DNA from: an uncultured Clostridia bacterium
GTDB taxonomy: Bacteria > Bacillota > Clostridia > Oscillospirales > Oscillospiraceae
Assembly: GCA_947177115.1 (NCBI GenBank)
Contig: CAMWTG010000165.1
Span: 1-6,366, forward strand
Length of the DNA stretch: 6,366 bases
Direction: 5' to 3'
Both the position numbers and the translations under genes were made by a program. Shown here in pieces: positions 1 to 6,366 of the stretch (position 1 is its first letter; each line of letters begins with the position of its first letter). Under the pieces are notes generated by a model that did not search any database, had not been told where the DNA came from, and saw nothing but the letters and a program-made list of their open reading frames with translations.

Positions 1-804
1 CTGTCAAAATGCGGGATCAGGGAAACCGATTCCACTTTGGCAACGGCCATCCGCACGGTCATTGTCTTGGTATTTTCGTGGATTATGGTCGCCATGACCG
101 GCGCCTGGCCTGCCGGCAGCATTGGAGGAAAAACCCTGCTGTTCCTGGCGCTGTCCGGGGCGTCCACCGGCGCGTCTTGGCTCTGCTATTTCAAGGCATT
201 GCAGACAGGCGACATCAACAAAGTAGTTCCAATTGACAAATCCAGCACGGTTTTGACCGTTCTGCTGGCATTTTTCTTTTTGCGCGAACCAATCAGCGCG
301 GCAGGTATGGCGGGAGTTGTCTGCATCGCTACCGGTACCTGGCTGATGATCGAGAAAAAGAAGTCCCAGGCCACAGAGAACGGAAATGGGGTGTGGATGC
401 TCTATGCCTTTGGTTCGGCCATCTTTGCCAGTCTGACCGCGATTTTGGGAAAGATCGGAATTTCCGGTATTGATTCCAACCTGGGGACCGCCATCCGTAC
501 AGCCGTGGTGCTGGTCATGGCCTGGGGGATGGTATGGATCACAGGAAGGCAGCGGACGCTCCGGCAGATCCCAAGGGGAGAATTGGGCTTCATCTGCCTG
601 TCCGGGCTTGCCACGGGCGCTTCCTGGCTTTGCTATTACCGTGCGTTGCAGAGCGGTCCGGCCAGCGTAGTGGTCCCCATTGACAAGCTGAGCATTCTGG
701 TTACTGTGGCCTTCTCCTATGCCGTATTCCATGAGAAGCTGACGAAGAAATCAGGGATTGGCCTTGTCCTGACCGTCATAGGCACGCTGGCGATGCTCTT
801 GTAA
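1..804 (+). CDS. EamA/DMT-family transporter, 5' end cut by window edge
   Basis: Probable inner-membrane transporter of the drug/metabolite transporter (EamA) superfamily; the substrate cannot be told from sequence. The frame is open from base 1 (begins LSKCGIRETD) to a TAA at 802-804, giving 267 residues. It shows two homologous halves, as expected for a ten-helix DMT protein. Residues 1-12 and 149-160 match (LSKCGIRETDST / LGKIGISGIDSN), as do TAIRT at 15-19 and 163-167, TGASWLCY at 56-63 and 205-212, and VVPIDK at 75-80 and 224-229. Hydrophobic segments fill most of the chain, with a polar linker at about 118-131 (KKKSQATENGNG). Aligning the halves, the second half's YAFGSAIFASLTAI implies that only about 16 residues plus the start lie left of the window, so the full protein is near 283 residues. 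A TTG at 37 could be taken as a start, but conserved residues precede it, so I treat the gene as partial. It converges on the kinase pair. Confidence 0.9.
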   Translation: MSKCGIRETDSTLATAIRTVIVLVFSWIMVAMTGAWPAGSIGGKTLLFLALSGASTGASWLCYFKALQTGDINKVVPIDKSSTVLTVLLAFFFLREPISAAGMAGVVCIATGTWLMIEKKKSQATENGNGVWMLYAFGSAIFASLTAILGKIGISGIDSNLGTAIRTAVVLVMAWGMVWITGRQRTLRQIPRGELGFICLSGLATGASWLCYYRALQSGPASVVVPIDKLSILVTVAFSYAVFHEKLTKKSGIGLVLTVIGTLAMLL

Positions 805-981
805 CAGCCGCATTCTTCAGGCTGGTGATGACGGCGATATAAGCCTTGCGGAACGCATCGTTATCGGGGTTATCGTTGAAGGCGATAGACATCTCAACAT
901 CGTTGGTCTTGAGGACTTCCTTGAGGCCGCCGGTGCCTTCAATCTTGATGGAGCCGCGATGCGGGTCGAGGGATGACGGGC
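776..981 (-). pseudogene. Unidentified coding fragment, no start codon
   Basis: On the minus strand between the transporter and the membrane kinase, one frame reads like genuine protein: LDPHRGSIKIEGTGG, then LKEVLKTNDVEMSIAFND, then NPDNDAFRKAYIAVITSLKN. Codons favour G or C at the wobble position (AAG, ATC, GGC, CTC, AAC). The frame runs from a TGA at 1025-1027, inside the kinase 3' end, to a TGA at 776-778, inside the transporter 3' end. The protein-like part covers only about 808-970. No ATG, GTG or TTG precedes it in frame; the first in-frame ATG is mid-fragment, at EMSIAF. The convincing part stops where both flanking genes begin, so it looks like an internal or 3' piece of a gene left between two rearrangement points. 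I do not recognise the family. Chance open frame is the main alternative. Confidence 0.45.
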
Positions 982-3567
982 TTATTTCACATACCTTTTC
1001 AATTTTTGCGAGACAGCCTGAATATCAATTGGTTTCGCCAAATGATCGTTCATTCCGCATGCCAAACACTTTTGAATATCTTCCGAAAACGCATCGGCAG
1101 TCATGGCGATAATGGGGATATCCGCGTCGCCGCGTTCCAGGCCCCGAATGGTCCTGGTCGCTTCATAGCCGTCCATCACGGGCATCCGTACGTCCATAAG
1201 AATCGCATCGTAATATCCAACAGGGGATTTCTCAAATTTTGAGACGCAGATCTGCCCGTTTTCAACCCAATCCAGTTCCATTTCCAGGACAGAAAGCAGC
1301 TCCTTGGCAACTTCCCAGTTGAGCTCGTTATCCTCCGCCAATAAAATGCGCTTTCCCCGGAGCGTCCGGTCGGCCGCCGTTTGCGCCTCGGCGGTTTTCT
1401 CGCCGGCGGTACCGGCAAACATCTTCAAAGCATCAACCAGAGTGGACCGGAACAGCGGCCTGGAAATAAATCCGGAAATCCCCGCGTCTCTGGCTTCCGC
1501 TTCCATCCCGCTCCAATCACAGGCCGAGAGCAGCAGCATCAAGCCGTCTCCCCCGCAGCGCAGGCGGATTTGCCGCGCGGCTTCGATCCCGTTCATGTCC
1601 AGCAGCTTCCCGCCCAAAAGAACCATTTGATAGCCATCGTTCCGGCGGCAGCGATCAGCGATCAGCTCCATCGCCTGTTCAGCGCTCTGACACCATTCGG
1701 AGCGAATCCCAATCGACTGCAAAGAACGGACCGTATTTACGCACAACCGCTCATCGTCATCAGCCACCAGTATATTCCAGCCGGGAAGCGCCGTATCCGT
1801 CTCCTGTTCCGCCGCCTTTGCCAGGTCAAGAACAACGTGAAACTCGCTGCCCCTGCCCTGTTCGCTGCGGACGGAGATGGAGCCGCCCATCGCGTCTACA
1901 ATACACTTGGTGATCGCCATTCCAAGCCCGGAACCCTCTGTTTTTTGTACGCGGGTGTTGTCCTCCCTGCTGAAGGATTCAAAAATCTGCTTTTGGTACT
2001 CCTTCGACATGCCAATGCCCGTATCGCTCACCAGGAAATGGGTGCGGACACAGGAAGCATCCTCCGGCAGCGCCTCCTGGTATACGGACACCTGAACAGC
2101 CCCGCCCTCCGGCGTAAACTTGACGGCGTTTCCCAGCAAGTTAATCAGCACCTGGTTCAGCCGCACGCTGTCGCAGCACACGGTTTCCGAAAGAATTTCG
2201 TAAGCGGCCGCGTTAAACCGCTGGTTTTTCGCCTTAACCTGGGGCTGTATGATATTGACGATGCTGTCCATCGACTCCCTCAGCGACATTGGCTCGACAT
2301 TCAGCGTCATCTTGCCGCTTTCAATCTTCGATATATCCAGCACATCGTTAATGAGACCCAGCAGGTGCTTGCTGGACAGCGCGATTTTCCGCAGATATTC
2401 CTTCACCTGGTCCGGATTGTGCGTATTGGCCGCGGCCAAGGACGTCATACCGATTATGGCGTTCATGGGCGTGCGTATGTCGTGGCTCATGCTGGAGAGA
2501 AATTCCTGCTTTGCCGCGTTGGCCTGCTCCGCCTCTTTCCGCGCCTTTTCCGCAGCTTTCCACGCAGCGTCCATTTCCGTATTCACGCGCTTCAACTCAG
2601 ATACCTGCTTCCGGAATACGCCTAAATACTGAAAGAAGATACAAAGAAGCATGGCGATCACCGCGATGGAAGAGGCGTAAACTATGATGAGCCAGTGGCT
2701 GCTCATGCCAGAAATCGCGTGGTCCAGCCCATCGAACGGAAGGACCGTCACCAGATACCATTCGCAGTAAGGCAGGCTGGTGCAGTACAGGTGCCGGCGC
2801 GATTCGCCGCTTTCCAAAATAACGGAGTACTCTTCGCCGGCGTTCATGGCGGCCGTCAGCTGCTGAATATAGAAATAGGCCTCTTCGCTTTGGCCGTCAA
2901 AGATTTTATACAGCCGGTCAAAATAGCTTTCGTTTTTCCCGCCCTGATCCCGTACAACGTAACTGCCGTCCTTTCGTATCACAAAGGAGTACATCAGCGA
3001 GCTGTCCGACTCCAGGAACAGAACCTCGCCCATATATTTGGAAGAAAGCCCCACCACCATGGCAAGGCTGGCGCTTCCGTCGGACATGGGATATTCACAG
3101 GGAACGCCAAACAAGATCACCTCGTTCCCGCCGCTGTCCACCGCAGAGGCGGCTTTGCGCTCCCCGTTTTTCAAGCTCTCCAGGAAGGGTCCCGGGTGAT
3201 TGAGCTCCACAGGATCCCCGAAGATCATTTCAATTTCGCCGTCAGGAGAATACAGGGCGGCGCAGAAAAAATGCCGGGCTTTTGCGCCGTATTCGATCTC
3301 CTCCTTTGAGCCGTAACCGGCGCTCCCTTCGCCCTGGGCAATATGCGCTATGGACTCCGCCATGGTCAGGCGAAGGTCGATAATCGTTTCAAAATGCAGC
3401 GACACCTGCTCGTTCATTCCGGACATGTAAGCGGCGCCGATCTGCTCGATCGTGCGTTCACTCATACGGTTGATGGACAATCCGAGGAGGGAAAACACAA
3501 ACAAATTTAAGCAGACAACCGCCGCAATGCTAACCTTTAAAGAACGGGGCAACCCCACGCTTTTCAT
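982..3567 (-). CDS. Membrane hybrid histidine kinase: Cache-like sensor, HisKA, HATPase, two receivers
   Basis: An 861-residue sensor kinase that should autophosphorylate on histidine in response to an extracellular signal and pass phosphate to a receiver. Residues 12-32 form a transmembrane helix and 292-316 a second. The roughly 255 residues between them resemble a double-Cache ligand-binding domain. A charged coiled-coil linker (about 320-355) leads to the HisKA H-box SSMSHDIRTPMNAI with H362. The HATPase has the N-box (NLLGNAVKF, around 476-484), G1 DTGIG (515-519), an F-box FESF, and G2 GSGLGMAI (545-552). Receiver 1 (about 597-714) is degenerate: glycine 652 replaces the acceptor aspartate. 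Receiver 2 (about 739-859) is intact, with ILLAEDNE, acceptor D792 in LMDVRMPVMDG, and the lysine in LAKPID. No HPt domain is present. ATG 3567 is chosen because AGGAG and AAGGA precede it; a GTG at 3585 would lie at that ribosome binding site. Ligand unknown. It is probably co-transcribed with the upstream kinase, 64 nt away. Confidence 0.93.
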   Translation of the reverse strand: MKSVGLPRSLKVSIAAVVCLNLFVFSLLGLSINRMSERTIEQIGAAYMSGMNEQVSLHFETIIDLRLTMAESIAHIAQGEGSAGYGSKEEIEYGAKARHFFCAALYSPDGEIEMIFGDPVELNHPGPFLESLKNGERKAASAVDSGGNEVILFGVPCEYPMSDGSASLAMVVGLSSKYMGEVLFLESDSSLMYSFVIRKDGSYVVRDQGGKNESYFDRLYKIFDGQSEEAYFYIQQLTAAMNAGEEYSVILESGESRRHLYCTSLPYCEWYLVTVLPFDGLDHAISGMSSHWLIIVYASSIAVIAMLLCIFFQYLGVFRKQVSELKRVNTEMDAAWKAAEKARKEAEQANAAKQEFLSSMSHDIRTPMNAIIGMTSLAAANTHNPDQVKEYLRKIALSSKHLLGLINDVLDISKIESGKMTLNVEPMSLRESMDSIVNIIQPQVKAKNQRFNAAAYEILSETVCCDSVRLNQVLINLLGNAVKFTPEGGAVQVSVYQEALPEDASCVRTHFLVSDTGIGMSKEYQKQIFESFSREDNTRVQKTEGSGLGMAITKCIVDAMGGSISVRSEQGRGSEFHVVLDLAKAAEQETDTALPGWNILVADDDERLCVNTVRSLQSIGIRSEWCQSAEQAMELIADRCRRNDGYQMVLLGGKLLDMNGIEAARQIRLRCGGDGLMLLLSACDWSGMEAEARDAGISGFISRPLFRSTLVDALKMFAGTAGEKTAEAQTAADRTLRGKRILLAEDNELNWEVAKELLSVLEMELDWVENGQICVSKFEKSPVGYYDAILMDVRMPVMDGYEATRTIRGLERGDADIPIIAMTADAFSEDIQKCLACGMNDHLAKPIDIQAVSQKLKRYVK

Positions 3568-3572
3568 ACGTT

Positions 3573-3583
3573 TCCTTCTCCTC
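3573..3583 (-). promoter_or_regulatory. Ribosome binding site of the membrane kinase
   Basis: Read on the minus strand, GAGGAGAAGGA ends 5 nt before ATG 3567. AGGAG sits 10 nt and AAGGA 5 nt upstream. This decides the start at 3567 over the in-frame GTG at 3583-3585, which borders the same site and has no comparable purine run upstream. Confidence 0.75.
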
Positions 3584-3631
3584 ACGTTTCAACCTTGTTT
3601 GAAAAATACCGGCCGCTTCACGCTCCCGCCG

Positions 3632-6208
3632 TCACCGCAGGCTGCTCATAAGCCGGAACATCTTGCGGATGTCCACCGGCTTTGCCAGATGTCCGTTCAT
3701 TCCGGCGTCCTTTGCCAGCGCAACGTCCTCTTCAAAGGCGTTGGCCGACAGCGCGATGATGGGCACGGTCTTCGCGTCCGCCCGGTCCAGGCCGCGGATT
3801 ACCCGGGCCGCCTCATATCCGCTCATGACCGGCATCATCAAATCCATAAGTACGCAATCAAATGTTTTTGGGGCAGAGGACATGAAGACATCTACAGCGG
3901 CTTTCCCGTTGACGGCGGTCACCACCTCCGCATCCGCATCCTGAAGAATGAACTCCACAATTTCGCGGTTGATCTCGTTGTCCTCTACCAGCAAGACGCG
4001 CATCCCGGCAATATCACCCTGCCCGTCCTGCTCTTCCTCCCCGGCCCGCCACGCCTCGTCAACGCGGATGGGCAGGGTGATCCGGACGATGCTCCCCTTG
4101 CCGGGGGAACTGTCTACCTCAACGGTTCCCCGCATTTGGTCCACCAGCTTCTTTACGATGGACATGCCGAGGCCGACGCCGTTATAGTGGGTCCTTGCAT
4201 CCGGATGCTCCTGGGTGAAGGGTTCAAAAATGTGGGGCTTAAAGTCCTCCCCAATGCCGATTCCGGTATCTTCGATCACAAAACGGTAGCTTGCGCTGCC
4301 GTTCCGGAAAGCGGTTTCCTCTACCCGGACGGACACGGAGCCGTGGGGCCGGTTATACTTGAGGGCGTTGTCAATGACATTCATCAGAATTTGCTTCAAA
4401 TGCAGCGGATTTCCAATCAACCTGCTGTGGCGCAGGCTGACCTCCTCCAGCGCCAGCCGGATTTCCGCCTCCTCCGCCTGAGGGGACAGGATGGTAATGC
4501 AGTCTTCCAGCGCGGCATGAAGGTCAAACGGCTCCTCCACCTCCGCCGCCGGCCGGCCGCTCTCCAGCTTGCTGACCTGCAGAACGTCGTTTACCAGGGA
4601 CAGCAGATGCTCCGTTGACACGCGGATTTTCTTCCGGCACGCCTGCTGCCGCTCCGGATCGTCCGGGCTTTTTTCCAGAATGGCCAGCAGTCCTAAAATT
4701 CCATTGATCGGCGTGCGGAGATCGTGGGACATATGGGAGAGAAATTCGCTCTTTGCCGAATTCGCCCGCCTTACCCGCTCCAGCAGCTCCATGATGGACT
4801 GCTCCTGTTTCTTCCGCGCCACCATGGTCTCCGTGATGTCCTGATGGTAGCCGTGCAGGCAGGCGCCCGGTTTTTTAAACGTTTTGTCCGGCACGCCGCC
4901 GCAGCGGACATAAATTTTCCCCAGCTCCGGATGCTTCCAGGGGTAGATCACCTCGGCCCGTCCGGTTTCCAAAATTTGCAGCACCGCGTCCTGCACCATA
5001 TCCACATAGTCCGGCTCAATATTTTCAAACCAGCGCCGGTAGCACTCCTCCGGACCAATCTCATCCGGCGCGCCCAGGAGGATCCGCATCGTGCGGTCCG
5101 GGTACATCCTTGGCTGACAGCCCTCTTCCAGTTCAATGGTCCAGATGCCGGTTCTGGCGCCCTCCAGAATGTCCTCCAGGCTCTGCCGCGCCTCCAGCTT
5201 GTATTTCTCCTCCTGCTCCACCACGGCATTGATGTCCCGCTGGGCAAAAATCGCGCAGTTCTCCTCCGCCGTCTTCTCTGTGGCGGAAAAATGAAGCTCC
5301 AGGTGCTTCAGCCCGGAGGAGCTGTCGTTCACCTGGTACCGGACGGAGAACTTTTTCTTGGTCCTGAGCTGAGCGAGCACATAGTCTTTTTTTGTCACAT
5401 CGCGGAGCCGATCCCGGTCCCGGGGAACCACATATTGGGAAATATACCGCTCCACCGCCGTCTGGTAGCCGTCCTTAAACTGGGCGGCCCAGTCGATCCC
5501 CGTCCGTTCGCTGCTCCGGTAGACCTCGCATTCGCCGGTATCGAAGTTCACCTGATAGATGCCCAGATAGTCCACGCTGAGGGCATGAAGAACGTTATAG
5601 CTCCGCTTTTGCAGCTCCCGGAACAGATTCCGCCGCTTCAGGGAGGATACGATAAAATACGCCGCGGTCTGGAGCATATTCGACGCATATTCCAGCGACC
5701 GCACAGGGGGATTGTCCACGCCGTAAAAGCCAATGATCCTTTTGCCGTCATAAAGGGGAACCACCACAAGGGAGTGAATGTTCTGCCGCTTCAGGTTTTC
5801 ATACTGAAGCGGCTCCGTTTCCCGGATATCCTCCAGGCGCTCGATCACGATATGCTCGCCGACCCGGAACTTCCGGTACCAGCTTGCACATACCTCCGGA
5901 GGAACATTTTGGAGATATTCCTTTTCCGGCTCCACTCCATCGGCCACCCACTCATAGGTATTGTCATCGCCGCCGGACTCGTTCTGCTCAAATATGTAGG
6001 TCCGTTCCCCATTTAACGCTTTTCCCAAGTGCTCCAGCAGCACCTCCAGGGACTGGTCGGGAGTTTCCTCCAGCAGGGCGGTGCGAAGGCCCTCGTTGAT
6101 AACGGCCTCCAGATTCTGAACGCTCCGCATGCCGCTGTGCCGCTCCCGTTCCTCGATCAGCGGAGCTTCGTCTCCGGCCCGTTTTAAAAGTTCCCCTGAA
6201 TAGTCCAT
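3632..6208 (-). CDS. Soluble hybrid histidine kinase: GAF, two PAS-like domains, HisKA, HATPase, receiver
   Basis: An 858-residue hybrid kinase with no transmembrane segment or signal peptide, so it likely senses a cytoplasmic cue. Domains in order: a GAF domain at about 31-190 (with VVVPLYDGKRIIGFYGVDNP); a PAS-like domain at about 200-335 (LGIYQVNFDTGECEVY); a second PAS at about 335-465 (GIWTIELEEG ending YHQDITE); a short coiled coil; HisKA with H495 in LSHMSHDLRTPING; and HATPase with N-box NVIDNALKYN (N614), G1 EDTGIGIG (D647), F-box FEPF and G2 NGVGLGMSI (676-684). The C-terminal receiver has LLVEDNE, acceptor D789 in LMDLMMPVMSG and K843 in HLAKPVDI, so it looks competent. There is no HPt or DNA-binding output. 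The frame stays open to an ATG at 6361, but the extra 51 residues look like no domain and overlap an inverted repeat. ATG 6208 follows GGAGGG by 7 nt and is preferred. First gene of the presumed kinase pair. Ligand unknown. Confidence 0.93.
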   Translation of the reverse strand: MDYSGELLKRAGDEAPLIEERERHSGMRSVQNLEAVINEGLRTALLEETPDQSLEVLLEHLGKALNGERTYIFEQNESGGDDNTYEWVADGVEPEKEYLQNVPPEVCASWYRKFRVGEHIVIERLEDIRETEPLQYENLKRQNIHSLVVVPLYDGKRIIGFYGVDNPPVRSLEYASNMLQTAAYFIVSSLKRRNLFRELQKRSYNVLHALSVDYLGIYQVNFDTGECEVYRSSERTGIDWAAQFKDGYQTAVERYISQYVVPRDRDRLRDVTKKDYVLAQLRTKKKFSVRYQVNDSSSGLKHLELHFSATEKTAEENCAIFAQRDINAVVEQEEKYKLEARQSLEDILEGARTGIWTIELEEGCQPRMYPDRTMRILLGAPDEIGPEECYRRWFENIEPDYVDMVQDAVLQILETGRAEVIYPWKHPELGKIYVRCGGVPDKTFKKPGACLHGYHQDITETMVARKKQEQSIMELLERVRRANSAKSEFLSHMSHDLRTPINGILGLLAILEKSPDDPERQQACRKKIRVSTEHLLSLVNDVLQVSKLESGRPAAEVEEPFDLHAALEDCITILSPQAEEAEIRLALEEVSLRHSRLIGNPLHLKQILMNVIDNALKYNRPHGSVSVRVEETAFRNGSASYRFVIEDTGIGIGEDFKPHIFEPFTQEHPDARTHYNGVGLGMSIVKKLVDQMRGTVEVDSSPGKGSIVRITLPIRVDEAWRAGEEEQDGQGDIAGMRVLLVEDNEINREIVEFILQDADAEVVTAVNGKAAVDVFMSSAPKTFDCVLMDLMMPVMSGYEAARVIRGLDRADAKTVPIIALSANAFEEDVALAKDAGMNGHLAKPVDIRKMFRLMSSLR

Positions 6209-6215
6209 AAGCCCG

Positions 6216-6221
6216 CCCTCC
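6216..6221 (-). promoter_or_regulatory. Ribosome binding site of the soluble kinase
   Basis: GGAGGG on the minus strand lies 7 nt before ATG 6208. It overlaps the codons of an alternative in-frame ATG at 6223 (reading MEGGLM), which itself has no purine-rich site upstream. This supports 6208 as the true start. Confidence 0.75.
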
Positions 6222-6229
6222 ATATAGAC

Positions 6230-6294
6230 CGCTTTCCGGCCATAGCCGCCGCGGCGAGTTCCGGCATGGGGAGACGGCTCCTCACCGGAAAGCG
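6230..6294 (-). promoter_or_regulatory. Nested inverted repeat in the leader of the soluble kinase
   Basis: Bases 6230-6239 (CGCTTTCCGG) and 6285-6294 (CCGGAAAGCG) are perfect 10-bp inverted repeats. Inside them, AGCCG at 6244-6248 and CGGCT at 6275-6279 form a second, nested pair. Bulges of 4 and 5 nt separate the two, so the transcript could fold into a long two-step hairpin. It ends 8 nt before the GGAGGG site. Position and nesting suggest a structured leader acting on translation or transcript stability. I match it to no known riboswitch, and it has no downstream U-run, so it is not an intrinsic terminator. Functional meaning is inferred only. Confidence 0.4.
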
Positions 6295-6366
6295 CCGTTT
6301 TGGTGTCATTCCAATTTGTTTCCGTGGTTTTGCCGCAGAAAATTAGAAAAGCCGGTGTCATGATAC

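Noticed and set aside
805..824. CAGCC / GGCTG inverted repeat just after the transporter stop codon
   Set aside because: A 5-bp stem with a 10-nt loop and no T-run afterwards, so it is not a credible intrinsic terminator.
1381..2625. Long plus-strand open frame of 414 codons
   Set aside because: It lies wholly antisense to the membrane kinase, whose motifs are unambiguous. The translation is rich in H, R, Q and P with no domain pattern, as expected for a shadow of a GC-rich gene.
3587..3604. Inverted repeat TTTCAA / TTGAAA in the spacer between the kinases
   Set aside because: Only a 6-bp AT-rich stem with a 6-nt loop and no following U-run on the minus strand. Too weak to call a terminator or operator.
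3452..4618. Plus-strand open frame of 388 codons spanning the gap between the kinases
   Set aside because: It is antisense to the end of one kinase, the spacer and the start of the other. No recognisable protein features, and no ribosome binding site that stands out.
4724..6016. Plus-strand open frame of 430 codons
   Set aside because: Antisense to the soluble kinase GAF/PAS region, with shadow-like composition.
6209..6366. Promoter for the kinase pair
   Set aside because: TTGGAA occurs on the minus strand in the leader, but I could find no convincing -10 element at proper spacing. The promoter may lie beyond the window edge.

Overview
The window looks like chromosomal DNA from a fairly GC-rich Firmicute of the class Clostridia, probably a gut Oscillospiraceae or Lachnospiraceae type. 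This is an inference from GGAGG-like ribosome binding sites, GC-rich wobble positions, and the style of the two large hybrid histidine kinases (Cache or GAF/PAS sensors with C-terminal receivers). No rRNA or other taxonomic marker is present, so the assignment is tentative.

Layout: (1) 1-804, plus strand, holds the 3' part of an EamA/DMT-family transporter gene; only about 16 residues are missing at the left edge. (2) 805-981 is a short gap between convergent genes. It contains what looks like a decayed coding fragment on the minus strand, without a start codon. (3) 982-3567, minus strand, is a membrane-bound hybrid histidine kinase with two receiver domains. The first receiver has lost its phosphorylatable aspartate. 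(4) 3568-3631 is a 64-nt spacer carrying a strong ribosome binding site. (5) 3632-6208, minus strand, is a soluble GAF-PAS-PAS hybrid histidine kinase with one intact receiver. (6) 6209-6366 is the leader of that gene, with a nested inverted repeat just upstream of its ribosome binding site.

The two kinases lie head to tail in the same direction and probably form an operon, soluble kinase first and membrane kinase second. Their C-terminal receivers are visibly related. One senses inside the cell and the other outside, so the pair could feed a common phosphorelay. No HPt protein and no DNA-binding or enzymatic output regulator lies in the window, so the output is unknown. The transporter converges on the pair and need not be functionally linked.

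The most interesting items are the degenerate receiver in the membrane kinase, the predicted structured leader of the soluble kinase, and the orphan coding fragment at the convergent junction. I saw no CRISPR array, tRNA, rRNA, insertion sequence or recognised novel defence-type system.
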